A stretch of DNA of 64,000 nucleotides from CAILUG01 sp903844415 (GCA_947477655.1 CANJTS010000006.1:62001-126000), one strand, 5' to 3'. Counted from the first letter of the stretch, positions 1 to 9,700 are shown. Notes: a model not told the origin generated them from the letters alone. A program made the numbers and translations.

Positions 1-2
1 TT

Positions 3-1631
3 CCGCGCACCGACAAACTTTTCCTGGCGATGGATGCCGTGCGCGATCCGGCTACCGGCAAGATCGTTTGCAATATCGCGCTGCGTAATCCGAGCCCCGC
101 CGAACTGAAAGATTTCATGAAGGGCAAGTTGCTGGCGAGCCCGAGCAACGTCAATGGGGTTAGCGCCGATTCCCCGATCGGTCCGATGAATCCGAAAGAG
201 TGCGTGCCCTTTAACCCCTTTGGTATTGGCAATGTCAACCAGGCTGCCAAAGACTGGATCGTCGAAGAAGGCAAGAAGCAGGTGCGCACACTCGATCAAG
301 ATTTCGCCGAACTCCTGCTTACAGGCGATCTGTATGAGGGTTGGGGCGCGGGCCCGATTTCGCTGGCGGCTGGTCTTACATGGCGCGACGAAGTCTTCGA
401 TCAGATCAACTACCCCGCTTGGGGAGAGCGTAGCCTGCTGAACGCACCGTTGCTCGGTATCCGCTCGATTCCCGACGGCTTCGCCAGCGACGGTAACCGC
501 GAACTGCACCCCTTCTCCGGGGCCGGCTCCGGCGGCGGCAGCAAGGACGTGTGGGAGTGGTACAGTGAAGTCAACGTGCCTATCTGGGAATCGGAGTCCG
601 GGCAGAACCTAGGCTCATCGTTCGCTTACCGCAGTTCCAACTACTCCTTGTCGGGCCGCCAAGAAAGCTGGAAGGTCGGCCTCGATGCACAACTGTTGCC
701 GTCTCTGCGTTGGCGCGCCACGAAGTCCAGCGACATCCGTGAACCGAACTTCGCCGAAATCTTTTTGAGCGGCTCCGGTGGTGGTTCGGTCAACGACCCC
801 TTCCGCGCTGGCGAAGCGAACGGCTCGCTCACCATTCTGGCGAATTCCAACCCAGCTCTGCACGCCGAAATCGGTGACACCTTCACCACAGGCGTCGTGT
901 GGCAGCCCACCTTCGCTAACTGGATCGATGGCTTTTCGATGTCGCTCGACTGGTACGAGATCAACCTCGCAGGCGCGGTCACGACCTATGGTGCGCAGCG
1001 CATCGTGGACGATTGCTCGGCCCGCCTTGCCAGTGCCTGTAGCCTGATCGTACGCAGCGAGCCGAACAACAACTTTGCGGTGGGCCCCATCACGCGCATC
1101 CTGAACCTGTACATCAACGCCGACATGGCGCAGACGCGGGGCGTGGACTTCGAGGCGAGCTACCGCATCGAACCCAACTTCTTCGCCAGTCAGGAAGAGT
1201 CGCTCTCGGTGCGCGCGCTAGTCGGATATCTCGGCGAGAACTCCACCACCACCGCGGCTGGCCTTACGCAAGACCAAGCCGCCAGCCAGACGAGACCGCA
1301 GGTTTCTGCCACCACCAGCCTTAACTACAGCGTGGGTCCATGGGGCCTCATGCTGCAGTCCACGTACTACGACAGCGTGATGAACAATATCACCTGGGTG
1401 GAAGGACGTGACGTCGATGACAACTGGATTGCCTCGCAAACCGCGTTCAACACCGCACTGTCGTACACGGGTGATCTGTCAAACGGTTCCACCTGGCGGA
1501 CCTCGTTCAACGTCACCAACCTGTTCAACAAAGATCCCTCGATCGTGGCCAACGCCACCGGACAGAGTTTCATTACAGGGCATGACACGTTGGGGCGAAG
1601 GTATCAGTTAAGTTTGAACATGTCGTTCTAG
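3..1631 (+). CDS. TonB-dependent receptor, C-terminal part (5' end outside window)
   Basis: This is the C-terminal part of an outer-membrane beta-barrel receptor. The frame is open from the first bases, so the Met near position 30 is internal and the plug domain lies outside the window. Visible hallmarks are alternating aromatic and hydrophobic strands, the SDIREPNFAEIF segment typical of the barrel of TonB receptors, a GVDFEASYRI-type strand, a late FNVTNLFNKDP turn, and a terminal Phe after LSLNMSF, the outer-membrane insertion signal. Substrate cannot be inferred. It ends in a clear terminator and converges with the ankyrin/DUF1552 set downstream. Codon use is clearly G+C-richer than in most of the window. 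Confidence 0.9.
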   Translation, partial: PRTDKLFLAMDAVRDPATGKIVCNIALRNPSPAELKDFMKGKLLASPSNVNGVSADSPIGPMNPKECVPFNPFGIGNVNQAAKDWIVEEGKKQVRTLDQDFAELLLTGDLYEGWGAGPISLAAGLTWRDEVFDQINYPAWGERSLLNAPLLGIRSIPDGFASDGNRELHPFSGAGSGGGSKDVWEWYSEVNVPIWESESGQNLGSSFAYRSSNYSLSGRQESWKVGLDAQLLPSLRWRATKSSDIREPNFAEIFLSGSGGGSVNDPFRAGEANGSLTILANSNPALHAEIGDTFTTGVVWQPTFANWIDGFSMSLDWYEINLAGAVTTYGAQRIVDDCSARLASACSLIVRSEPNNNFAVGPITRILNLYINADMAQTRGVDFEASYRIEPNFFASQEESLSVRALVGYLGENSTTTAAGLTQDQAASQTRPQVSATTSLNYSVGPWGLMLQSTYYDSVMNNITWVEGRDVDDNWIASQTAFNTALSYTGDLSNGSTWRTSFNVTNLFNKDPSIVANATGQSFITGHDTLGRRYQLSLNMSF

Positions 1632-1655
1632 TCTGAAAGCAGTAAATGAAGTGAG

Positions 1656-1687
1656 CGCCGGGGCGGAAGCCTCGGCGTTTTTTTTAT
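1656..1687 (+). terminator. Rho-independent terminator after the TonB receptor
   Basis: A nine-base stem (CGCCGGGGC pairing with GCCTCGGCG, one G-U pair) with a GGAA loop is followed by nine T residues. It starts 25 bases after the receptor stop codon. Confidence 0.9.
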
Positions 1688-1895
1688 CTAGAGATTCGTT
1701 CGCGCCTATCTGCAACTAGAACATCGACACCGCATTGGCACAAAAAATACAGAACCTGAGCAATCTGGGGAAGGGCAAAAGATGACTGATAACAGTGCCA
1801 AGCAACAGATGCTGGCCATGAACATACTCTTAAACCCCGAATGAAATTTTATTTATGCGGTGTACCTCGTCTCGAAAATACATTAACTATATCCT

Positions 1896-3635
1896 TCACT
1901 CTGCCTCAGGGGTTTTTACTTTCAACCCGCTGCCTTTGGCGATGTCATCTACCTGATATCCAGTCATAAACAACTTGGCCCGTTCAAGATCCATCGGAGT
2001 TGCAAATCTAGGATCCATGTTGACTGAGGAGCAGGTGAACCCTCTCAATGTGCACTCCGAAGTTGAATGTTCGATACCTCGTTCCGCCATCAGTCGGGTC
2101 ATCAGCGTAACCGCTTCTGTGTTGAAGACTATCGCGTTATTGGGACGGAATGTTCCGACTCCAATTGCGTAGTCGATTGGCATCAGCGGTTCTATGCTTG
2201 CGCCGAATACTCCATCGTTCTTCTCACCGAGGTCGAAGGCGCCTAAATCAGCACCCTGGTCGACGAGGTATTGAATAATCGCGGGATCACCCAAGTTGGC
2301 CGCGGCCATCAATGGCGTGATGCCGTAGTCATCGTGCCAGTTCAAGTCGAGGCCCTCCGCCAGCAGAATACGGAGAACTTCCAGTCGTTCGACGGTCGGG
2401 CGTTCTCGGTGAAAGCCAAAGATAAATCCTGTACCTGCAGCCGCGCTGAGCGCCGTTTCGTCGTCGCTCGATCGGATATAGGGATCGGCTCCGAATTCCA
2501 GCAGCAGGCTCACCAGCTCCGGGTCACCGGAAAATGCAGCGCGCATCAGAGCAGTCGCAAACACGATACGCGGCGACCCTTCCCGCATAAGGGCCATCGG
2601 GGTGCTATCGATCACCGCGTTAGGATCGGCACCGGCCTCTAGCAGCTTCCTGACGAGAGGCAACGGATCCTCGATCACCATCCAAGGAAAGTTCGGCGCG
2701 GTTTCCATGTTGCGGCGATCCACCGCCCAGAACAGCGGAGTGAAACCACTGGCGTCGGGCAGGTTAACGTCTGCGCCGCTGTCGACAAGGAAGGAGGCAA
2801 AGGCGTAATTGCCGTTAAAGATCGCCAGTCCCAGGCTATCCTTGCCATCTGCTGCACGCGCATTCAGATCTGCACCGGCCTGGATTAAAAGACGCGCGGA
2901 TTCAAGGTGTCCGTCCCGCGCTGCAAACAGTAGTGGGGTCAGTTCTCCGCTGGCGTACTCTTCGGGAACTCTTTCCTCAGGAAGACGCACGCGGGGTGGT
3001 ACCCCCTCAAATCTCGTACTGCTGGCCATATTGCCAGGCAGGAAAGAGGTGATGGCATTTACATCGGCACCAACGTCGATGAGCATCTTGACTATGTCCG
3101 TATGGTTCTCTGCCACGGCCCACATCAGAGCAGTGGAAGCTCCCCAGATTTCCTGGGCATTGACCGCAGCGCCCTTGTCGAGAAGAACCCGAACGGCCTC
3201 AGGTATGCCTGTGCGCGAGGCCACCATCAATGCTGTATCGCCGGTGGAGCTAAGCGAGGAATTGACGTTAACGCCGGCGTCGAGCAGTAAGTCGATCATG
3301 TCGGCACTGCCGTTTAGAGCAGCAAGGAGCAATGGCGTGGCACCAACTCTGTTAGGCGCCGCAGCATTTGCGCCAGCATCCAGCAAACGCCTGGCCATTG
3401 CTACATCGTCCCGTTGAGAGGCCCAGTGCAGTGCTGTAGCGCCGTCAACCTGAGGATCGTTCACATCAAGCCCCTGCGCGATCAGACTGCTTAATGAAGC
3501 GGAGTCGCCATTCATTGCAGCATCGGCGATTTCAGCAGCTCTGCTTTCGCTGGTTATGGATAAAATCAGAGCAATGCAGCACGCCAACTGTTTTATGCGA
3601 ATGGCATGGGTTTGTAATAATTGAATTGGGTTCAT
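1896..3635 (-). CDS. Exported ankyrin-repeat protein
   Basis: A protein of about 579 residues made almost wholly of ankyrin repeats after a signal peptide. Roughly ten repeats carry the typical G-TALHWA / LL-AGAD-N pattern, for example DGATALHWASQ, GATPLLLAAL, DGKDSLGLA and YGITPLMAAA. I start it at 3635 (MNPIQLLQTHAIR), not at the longer open frame beginning at 3707: the internal Met is followed by a hydrophobic leader ending ESRAA, is preceded by a GGAAG-like ribosome site, and removes an overlap with the cytochrome gene. It is the last gene of a four-gene minus-strand set. Ankyrin repeats normally mediate protein binding, so it may scaffold the exported partners; that is inference. Confidence 0.88.
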   Translation of the reverse strand: MNPIQLLQTHAIRIKQLACCIALILSITSESRAAEIADAAMNGDSASLSSLIAQGLDVNDPQVDGATALHWASQRDDVAMARRLLDAGANAAAPNRVGATPLLLAALNGSADMIDLLLDAGVNVNSSLSSTGDTALMVASRTGIPEAVRVLLDKGAAVNAQEIWGASTALMWAVAENHTDIVKMLIDVGADVNAITSFLPGNMASSTRFEGVPPRVRLPEERVPEEYASGELTPLLFAARDGHLESARLLIQAGADLNARAADGKDSLGLAIFNGNYAFASFLVDSGADVNLPDASGFTPLFWAVDRRNMETAPNFPWMVIEDPLPLVRKLLEAGADPNAVIDSTPMALMREGSPRIVFATALMRAAFSGDPELVSLLLEFGADPYIRSSDDETALSAAAGTGFIFGFHRERPTVERLEVLRILLAEGLDLNWHDDYGITPLMAAANLGDPAIIQYLVDQGADLGAFDLGEKNDGVFGASIEPLMPIDYAIGVGTFRPNNAIVFNTEAVTLMTRLMAERGIEHSTSECTLRGFTCSSVNMDPRFATPMDLERAKLFMTGYQVDDIAKGSGLKVKTPEAE

Positions 3636-3666
3636 CTGTTTTCTTCCAGTGGGGAATATTCCGGGC

Positions 3667-4236
3667 TCAACCAGGATCCAGACCGCGGGTCCTACCCAGC
3701 CATTCAACCAGGCGCTCTAGGTTTTCATCGCTAAGTTCCGCGCCGTTCTCTCTCATTTCAAGAACCAAGTCATGCCATTTCGCGGTCGTATTTCTTTGGC
3801 CAAAGACACGGATTCGGTGGCATTGCGCACACGTCTGCTCCAGGAAAACTCGGGCATCCTGATCAGAAAAGAATTCAGTGATTTCCGGAGCAACATACTC
3901 ACGAGGAAACGGGACCGTTTCTGGTCCGAAATTTTCCACCAAGTAGTCGAGAAGGACCGCCTCATGCTCCGGGGTGATCGCGATATTTCGCAGTTGCTTA
4001 TGCTTCGTATCAATCAACTCCTGCCATCCGGACCTGTCCAGAGAGTTGTAGGCGTAGTAATCAATGCCATGGCACGCGCTGCAGTTTTTGAAAATCGCAC
4101 TGCGCACCGGTTCATCGGGCAATTCCACATGCGGCCGGGCTGCTCCGGGTCTCTGAGCGACTGCGGGCAAGGCAGGCAGATAAAGTACTGCCGTTGTAAC
4201 CAGGCAGATTAAGGCTTTTCGGTAACTCCATTTCAT
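3667..4236 (-). CDS. Exported diheme cytochrome c
   Basis: A 189-residue protein with a signal peptide (residues 1-27, ending AVA) and two covalent heme motifs, CSACH at 52-56 and CAQCH at 136-140. Each begins a small cytochrome-like half. It probably carries electrons in the periplasm. It sits 24 bases downstream of the DUF1552 gene and 31 bases upstream of the ankyrin gene on the same strand, so it is probably co-transcribed. Axial Met ligands are not obvious, so redox behaviour is uncertain. The family is not assigned beyond cytochrome c. Confidence 0.88.
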   Translation of the reverse strand: MKWSYRKALICLVTTAVLYLPALPAVAQRPGAARPHVELPDEPVRSAIFKNCSACHGIDYYAYNSLDRSGWQELIDTKHKQLRNIAITPEHEAVLLDYLVENFGPETVPFPREYVAPEITEFFSDQDARVFLEQTCAQCHRIRVFGQRNTTAKWHDLVLEMRENGAELSDENLERLVEWLGRTRGLDPG

Positions 4237-4260
4237 AGGGGGTTCTCTTCGCTTCTTTGC

Positions 4261-5598
4261 TCAGGCGATTGGGAGGAAGCCGGTGCTCCCACCGAAGCTC
4301 TCCTGCTCAATGCCGTACAGGTGCAACAGGCTCAAAAGCATGTTGGCTGTTTTCTCTGTGTTGTCCGGGAACACAATGTGGCGGTTACCCTTGAATGTAC
4401 CATCAATGCCGCCCGCAAGAATTACAGGGACCTTTTCATGCGCATGACGATGCGAATTGCCCATGTTGCTTCCCATGTAAACAAGCGAGTTGTCGAGCAC
4501 ATTGCCATCGCCATCCGGGATGCTGCGCAACTTGTCCAGGAAATAGGCAAGGATGCCAACATGGTAGCGATTCATTTTGGCGTACTCTGCGATATTCGAG
4601 GGCTTGTCGCCGTGGTGCGAAGTGCCGTGCCACGCGCCGTTGGTACCGGATTCGGGGAAGCTGGTTCCGGAAATGTCAACTCCCAGCATCATGGTAGCCG
4701 AGCGCGTAATGTCACCTTCGAATGCCAACGCGATCAGATCGAACATCAGCTTGAAGTGGACGTCCTTGCTTTGCGGAATACCAAACGGAATTTCACTTGA
4801 CGGCTCCGCCACAGCATTGTCCATCGCGATCTGAATACGTCGTTCCAATTCGCGAATATTGCCCAGATAGGTATCGAGTCTCACTCTGTCGCCAGCGCCA
4901 AGACCCTTCATCAAAGTGGGAATCTCGCCGGCCACCGAGTCCAGAATGCTGGCCTTCCTTGCGCGTCCGGCGCGCCTTTCTTCCGGGGTGGTGCCGCTGC
5001 CGAACAGGCGCTCGAAGGCCACGCGAGGATTGATCTCCGTCGGTAGCGGCTGCGTGGGAGAGGCCCAGGACATGGAATTAGTGTAGGCGCAGCTGTATCC
5101 CCAATTGCAATTGCCGTAGTTGCCGGCATCCTCGACGCCGAGTTGTACCGACGACAGGATTGTGTCCTGACCGTATTTCTGTGCGATCAATTGGTCAATG
5201 GTGACACCCAGGTAAGGGCTCACCGCATTTCTACGTGGCCTAGCTCCGGAGAGGAACACAGCGCCGCGCGCATGATTTCCCCCGGGCTCCTCCTCGGTAG
5301 AGAAAGCTTCCGGAACGTCCAGTCCAGTGATCAGCACGATACGATCACGGAATGATTCCAGTGGCTTAGTGATGTAGGAAAATTCAAAGTCGCTTCCTTC
5401 TTGGGTCGGACTCCAGTATCCAGGGGCAGCGCCGTGTGGATGCCATATGCCTACGAAGCGCTTGGCTGGATTGGTCGCCGCATTTGCCCGGGTTGCCATG
5501 GCTGGAAGCATGGCATCGAGCAAAGGCAATGCAACGGCAGCTCCTGCGCCACGTAGAAAAGTCCTACGGTGAAGATTCTTGCGCGAAATGAAGTTCAT
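4261..5598 (-). CDS. DUF1552 protein with Tat signal
   Basis: A protein of about 445 residues. I place the start at 5598 (MNFISRKN), because an AAAGGGGA ribosome site lies just upstream and the twin-arginine leader (HRRTFLRG followed by a hydrophobic stretch to residue ~45) then sits at the true N-terminus; the longer open frame to 5634 adds 12 residues with no support. The body matches DUF1552: GIWHPHGAAPGYW, ITGLD, HARGAVFLSGARP, and a late SLVYMGSNMGNSHRHAHE segment rich in His. Tat export suggests folding, possibly with a cofactor, before export. DUF1552 genes are typically found next to DUF1592-type genes, as here, and the function is unknown. Confidence 0.9.
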   Translation of the reverse strand: MNFISRKNLHRRTFLRGAGAAVALPLLDAMLPAMATRANAATNPAKRFVGIWHPHGAAPGYWSPTQEGSDFEFSYITKPLESFRDRIVLITGLDVPEAFSTEEEPGGNHARGAVFLSGARPRRNAVSPYLGVTIDQLIAQKYGQDTILSSVQLGVEDAGNYGNCNWGYSCAYTNSMSWASPTQPLPTEINPRVAFERLFGSGTTPEERRAGRARKASILDSVAGEIPTLMKGLGAGDRVRLDTYLGNIRELERRIQIAMDNAVAEPSSEIPFGIPQSKDVHFKLMFDLIALAFEGDITRSATMMLGVDISGTSFPESGTNGAWHGTSHHGDKPSNIAEYAKMNRYHVGILAYFLDKLRSIPDGDGNVLDNSLVYMGSNMGNSHRHAHEKVPVILAGGIDGTFKGNRHIVFPDNTEKTANMLLSLLHLYGIEQESFGGSTGFLPIA

Positions 5599-5650
5599 AA
5601 AATCCCCTTTAAGGGCCGCTTGGGCCGATACCAACCGTGTTCATTTTTGT

Positions 5651-8077
5651 TCATGGTGTTTCGATCCCTGCCAGATCGCTGGTAGCCTCAGTCGTTCTCG
5701 TCAGGAAAGGCGGACTCTGGACAATGCCCAGCACCAGCGACGAGAAACGGTAATCATCTTTCTCGGCTTCATGCACGATCGAGCGGATCACGGGCATATC
5801 GTAATATTCAACGCCACGGCCAAGGCCATAAGTCATCAGCTTCTCTGTGGCAAAGCGCACGAACTGCGGTGAATACCGGAGGAGCGCCTCCCTTACATCG
5901 CCGGGACCGGCGGCCATGGAGCCATCCCAGAGTTCCACCGCCGTATCAAGCGGCGTGGCGACGCCACCCCACTTACGCGGATGGCTTTCTACCGTGCGCC
6001 ACTTGCCATCGGCGTTAAAATTTTCGAGCGCGAAACCGATGCCGTCCATCAGCTTGTGGCAGGTAGCGCAGGTCGGATCAGCCCGATGCAGGGTCATCTG
6101 GTCACGCAAGGAAGTGATCTCGGCGCCGCCAGCTGTTTCTTCCAATGCCGGCACGTTGGCTGGAGGAGATGGAGGTGGAGTGCCGAGGATGTTTTCCAGC
6201 ACCCACACGCCGCGCTTGACGGGCGAAGTCCTGAAATTCTGGGTGTAGGTAATCGAAAGAAAACTTCCTTGGCCGAGGAGCCCACGGCGATAATCCAGCT
6301 CTGGTCCGAGTGTCACCTTGCGGAACTGCGAGCCGTAGATATTGGGCATGCCATAGTGCTTCGCGAGTCTTTCGTTGACGAAGGTGTAGTCCGCATCCAG
6401 AAGGTCTACGACGCTGCGATCCTCGCGGACGATACTCTCGAACAGCATCTCTGTTTCACGCCTGAAACTCGTTCGCAATTCGTCATCCCAGTCCGGATAA
6501 TAGATACCATCCGGAAAGGTCGACGGCAGATTCCGCAGGTAAAACCACTGGGCAGCAAAGTTTTCCACCAGCGCATTGGACTTCTTGTCCGTCAGCATAC
6601 GTTGCACTTGCGCCTCGAGAACAGCCGGTTCATGCAATTGTTCCTGGGCAGCGAGATTGAGTAGCTCATCGTCTGGGATGCTGCTCCAGAGAAAAAACGA
6701 TAAGCGCGAGGCTAGTTCGAGGTCGGTTATGCGGTATGTGTCACCTGGACGTAGATTGTCAGGCTCCCTTTCGGCGCGCACGAGAAACTGCGGACTTGCG
6801 AGGATGCGTGCAATGGCTAGTTCGATACCATCCTCGAATGTGCCGCTGTCGCGGCCGCTTTTGTAGAAAGCCATCAACGGTGTCACGTCCTCATCTGTTA
6901 AGGGATGACGGTAGGCTCGTGTTGCCAGATTGGAAATAATCTCTCTAGCGCAGAACTCTTCCTCAGCCGTTTCCAATGGAGTGCAGATAAAAACTTTTTT
7001 CATGCTGGCCGAATCAGTCTGGCGTGTGGGATTAAAGGGGCCCTGAATTTTCAGTAGGCCAATCGCTGGATGGTTCTGCATGCCTGGAAGAATCTCGTTC
7101 TCGAGCGATTTCCGGTCGAACTCTTTAATCAAACTGAAAGTCGGCCTGTATTGTGTTGCCAAGAAGGTGGCGCCTACAGCATGCGAACCGGCTTGCACAT
7201 GAATAGTTACAGAGATATCTCCTTCCCCACCTTCTCCTCTGCCTCGGCCAAGATTGCTGTAATCGAAGAGATGTGCCTGCTCGCCATCAATGCTTAGCTC
7301 AAGCTGTTCTCCTGGAATGAAGGTACCCATGCGATGGTTCTGCATACTAAACGTGTAGTCGCCATCGGAAGGAAAAGTGTGGTTTACCAGCATCCCGCCG
7401 CGAGTGCCGAACGGAAGTCCCTCTAACTGCTGGGTCTGCGAAGTGTCTCCCGGCGGGAGAAAAATAACCTCCGCAGGCGATTTCCAATAGCCCACTGCAA
7501 TGCTGGATAGCTTCACTGCCGCTGTTGCATAAGCTTCAAGCAACGTTGATGAAATCGTCAACGATCCTGCGTTATTGTCAAAGCCGCGGGCTAAAGTATC
7601 AGGTGGCAATAGGGTGTCGGGATTGATCTCCAGCGTGAGGAGATCACGAATTGCATTGGCGTACTCGCTGCGGTTCAGGCGATGTAAAGTGACAGAGCCA
7701 GAGTTGGGCTGCACCGAACTGTCGATCGCTGCTTCAAGTTCTTCGGTTAACGACGTGTAGTCAGACCAGTCAGGTCGGGGTTCGCCTGGTGGGGGCATCA
7801 TGCCGGCGCGCAATTTGCGGATAACTTTTTCCCAGGTCTCGGCATGGCCTGGCAATGCATCATTAAGTAAGACAGACAAATCAAGGCTGCCCGAGTAATC
7901 GTCAAGGTTATGGCAAGTGACGCAGTATTCATCAATGACGGCGCTCTGCGCATCAGTCAGCACTGCGGTAGATTGCAAGGACTGCGCATTAGCCTGCGCC
8001 GACAGACCAGCAAAGATGAGGATCAGGAGATTCGATCTACCATTATTCATAAAATAAGCCGACAGTTTACTAAACAT
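5651..8077 (-). CDS. DUF1592/DUF1588/DUF1585 exported cytochrome-type protein
   Basis: An 808-residue exported protein with the multi-DUF layout known from planctomycete cytochrome proteins. A signal peptide (about 1-32) is followed by a heme motif CVTCH at 52-56, a KLRAGMMPPPGEPRP segment, a DUF1587-like LHRLNRSEYANAIRDLL block, DUF1595/DUF1592 (LASRLSFFLWSSIPDDELL), DUF1588 (RGLLGQGSFLSITY and SPVKRGVWVLENILG), a second CxxCH (CATCH, about 670-674), and C-terminal DUF1585 (FATEKLMTYGLGRG). Start chosen at 8077 because AAAGGGTG lies upstream; Met10 (8050) is the alternative. It leads the four-gene minus-strand set. The reaction is unknown; oxidation of an organic substrate with electrons to the diheme cytochrome is a reasonable guess. 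Confidence 0.9.
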   Translation of the reverse strand: MFSKLSAYFMNNGRSNLLILIFAGLSAQANAQSLQSTAVLTDAQSAVIDEYCVTCHNLDDYSGSLDLSVLLNDALPGHAETWEKVIRKLRAGMMPPPGEPRPDWSDYTSLTEELEAAIDSSVQPNSGSVTLHRLNRSEYANAIRDLLTLEINPDTLLPPDTLARGFDNNAGSLTISSTLLEAYATAAVKLSSIAVGYWKSPAEVIFLPPGDTSQTQQLEGLPFGTRGGMLVNHTFPSDGDYTFSMQNHRMGTFIPGEQLELSIDGEQAHLFDYSNLGRGRGEGGEGDISVTIHVQAGSHAVGATFLATQYRPTFSLIKEFDRKSLENEILPGMQNHPAIGLLKIQGPFNPTRQTDSASMKKVFICTPLETAEEEFCAREIISNLATRAYRHPLTDEDVTPLMAFYKSGRDSGTFEDGIELAIARILASPQFLVRAEREPDNLRPGDTYRITDLELASRLSFFLWSSIPDDELLNLAAQEQLHEPAVLEAQVQRMLTDKKSNALVENFAAQWFYLRNLPSTFPDGIYYPDWDDELRTSFRRETEMLFESIVREDRSVVDLLDADYTFVNERLAKHYGMPNIYGSQFRKVTLGPELDYRRGLLGQGSFLSITYTQNFRTSPVKRGVWVLENILGTPPPSPPANVPALEETAGGAEITSLRDQMTLHRADPTCATCHKLMDGIGFALENFNADGKWRTVESHPRKWGGVATPLDTAVELWDGSMAAGPGDVREALLRYSPQFVRFATEKLMTYGLGRGVEYYDMPVIRSIVHEAEKDDYRFSSLVLGIVQSPPFLTRTTEATSDLAGIETP

Positions 8078-8333
8078 TTTGACACCCTTTCTCTACCAGC
8101 ATAGCATCTTATAATTATTGAACGATCTTCCGATATTTTTTTGAAAATGTAATTTATTTTGCTTAAAAGCAACCATAATTTCGATTTTTAAAAGCCCGCT
8201 GGGATCGGTTAAATGGTTTCTTTAATAGTTACATGGCGGATTCAACTCTAAAGTGTATAACTTAAATCGGTTAGGTTGGGCGCTTCGCTTTTTTGCGCTT
8301 TAATATAAAACTTCTCTAAAGATAAAAATAACA

Positions 8334-9143
8334 ATGAGAACACAACACTTACACCTGCAAGTTTTATTAAATCTTTGCGTTGTGCTGTTTTGTGGTGCAG
8401 CCAATGCCGCAGATGAACAATCTAATTTGAATATTGCTCGCATCAACGGCAAGCCTAATTTTAACGGCATATGGCAAGCAATGAACACTGCCCATTGGAA
8501 TCTAGAAGCACACAGCGCAGAGGCCATCGAACAATTTGCCAATACCGGTGCATTTTCAGGCATACCAGCCGGACCTTCTTATGTAAGCGGTGGCACTATT
8601 CCCTATCTACCTGAAGCGCTGGCCCTGCGTGATTCCAATCGTGTGTCTGCACCAACACTTGATCCGGCCATCTCTTGTTTTATGCCAGGGATTCCACGCG
8701 CTACCTATATGCCTTACCCCTTCCAAATTGTGCAAGGCGATGCTGATTTAATGTTTGTCTATGCTTTTGCCACCAGCAATCGAGTCATTCATATGGGAAC
8801 AGTGGATGAAGCCCCCATCGACATGTGGATGGGCTGGTCGCGCGGGCACTGGGAAGGAGATACGCTGGTAGTAGAAGTAACCTCCAACGATGACCGCACT
8901 TGGTTTGATCGCGCCGGCAATCATCACAGTTATATGTTGAAAGTAACCGAGCGTTATACTGCTTTGGATGCTAACCACCTGCAGTATGAAGCGACTATAG
9001 AAGACCCACTTACATTTTCTGCGCCGTGGACAATCAACATGCCTCTGTATCGTAATATTGAGCCGGGTGCAGAACTACTTGAATACAAATGTATCGATTT
9101 TGCAGAAGATTTATTGTACGGAGAGTTGGAAAAGCAGGACTAA
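8334..9143 (+). CDS. Exported GHWEGD-type protein, type A copy 1
   Basis: A 269-residue exported protein (signal peptide about 1-25, ending ANA). It shares with seven other domains in this window the signature GHWEGDTLVVEV, a later TERYT..D...YEATIEDP block, and two conserved Cys residues (in SCFMPGIPRATYM and near the C-terminus in YKCIDFAEDLL). It is closest to the gene at 41541-42395, with shared stretches NGKPNFNGIWQAMNTA (here) and PFQIVQG. The DUF6152 gene follows 32 bases downstream, and the same pairing recurs at 41 kb. I do not recognise a biochemical function. Ribosome site is weak. Confidence 0.8.
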   Translation: MRTQHLHLQVLLNLCVVLFCGAANAADEQSNLNIARINGKPNFNGIWQAMNTAHWNLEAHSAEAIEQFANTGAFSGIPAGPSYVSGGTIPYLPEALALRDSNRVSAPTLDPAISCFMPGIPRATYMPYPFQIVQGDADLMFVYAFATSNRVIHMGTVDEAPIDMWMGWSRGHWEGDTLVVEVTSNDDRTWFDRAGNHHSYMLKVTERYTALDANHLQYEATIEDPLTFSAPWTINMPLYRNIEPGAELLEYKCIDFAEDLLYGELEKQD

Positions 9144-9175
9144 CACTGGCCACTTACATTCGCTTGGAGTAAACC

Positions 9176-9580
9176 ATGAAACACTCATTTCCTGTGGCTC
9201 TAGGACTAGCAATAGCAATGCTGACACCCTTCTTCGCGATCGATGCAGTAGCACATCATTCCTTTGCGTCTGAATTTGATATTAATCAACCGTTGGAGCT
9301 TGATGGTGTGGTCACCAAAATGATGTGGAGCAATCCGCATGCATGGGTACACATTGATGTCACTACTGCTAGTGGTGAAGTTCAGCAATGGCAAGTAGAA
9401 GGTGGCGCGCCTAACGCATTGATACGACGCGGCTGGAACCGCGACTCATTGCCCCCTGGTACTGTCATTCATGTAAAAGGGTATCGCGCTAGAGACATGG
9501 CTTTTCGTGCCAATGGTACTGAAATTTCTTTGGCAGACGGATCAAAACTGTTTGTAGGGTCTTCTGCTCCGGGCCAATAA
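9176..9580 (+). CDS. Exported DUF6152 protein, copy 1
   Basis: A 134-residue exported protein of the DUF6152 type (assigned from recalled family features; not searched). The signal peptide ends AVA at residue 26, so the predicted mature protein starts His27-His28 (HHSFASEFD). The family pattern follows: L-GVVTKMMWSNPHAW, VHIDV, W-VEGGAPNALIRRGWNRDSLPPGT, KGYRARD. Length is normal for the family. It follows the type A gene with a GGAG ribosome site. A 17-base segment of its 3' end is repeated just after the stop codon. Function unknown; the His-His terminus plus conserved NPH suggests metal binding (inference). Confidence 0.85.
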   Translation: MKHSFPVALGLAIAMLTPFFAIDAVAHHSFASEFDINQPLELDGVVTKMMWSNPHAWVHIDVTTASGEVQQWQVEGGAPNALIRRGWNRDSLPPGTVIHVKGYRARDMAFRANGTEISLADGSKLFVGSSAPGQ

Positions 9581-9610
9581 ACCGCTCAAGAAGCGGATCA
9601 AAACTGTTTG
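9538..9610. repeat. 17-base direct repeat around a gene end
   Basis: CGGATCAAAACTGTTTG occurs at 9538-9554, inside the last codons of the DUF6152 gene, and again at 9594-9610 after its stop codon. The bases after each copy are also similar (TAGGGTCTTC against AAAGATCCTC), which looks like a decayed tandem duplication of the gene's 3' end. Confidence 0.85.
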
Positions 9611-9651
9611 AAAGATCCTCACTTCCTCATGTTTTTCCTCACCACTAAAAT

Positions 9652-9677
9652 AGCCAATAACCACATTGGCTTTTTTT
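9652..9677 (+). terminator. Terminator after the A/DUF6152 pair
   Basis: AGCCAAT and ATTGGCT form a seven-base stem with a six-base loop, followed by seven T residues. It lies between convergent genes and probably serves the plus-strand pair. Confidence 0.85.
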
Positions 9678-9700
9678 ATCTCTTATCTTAATGGCGTTTC

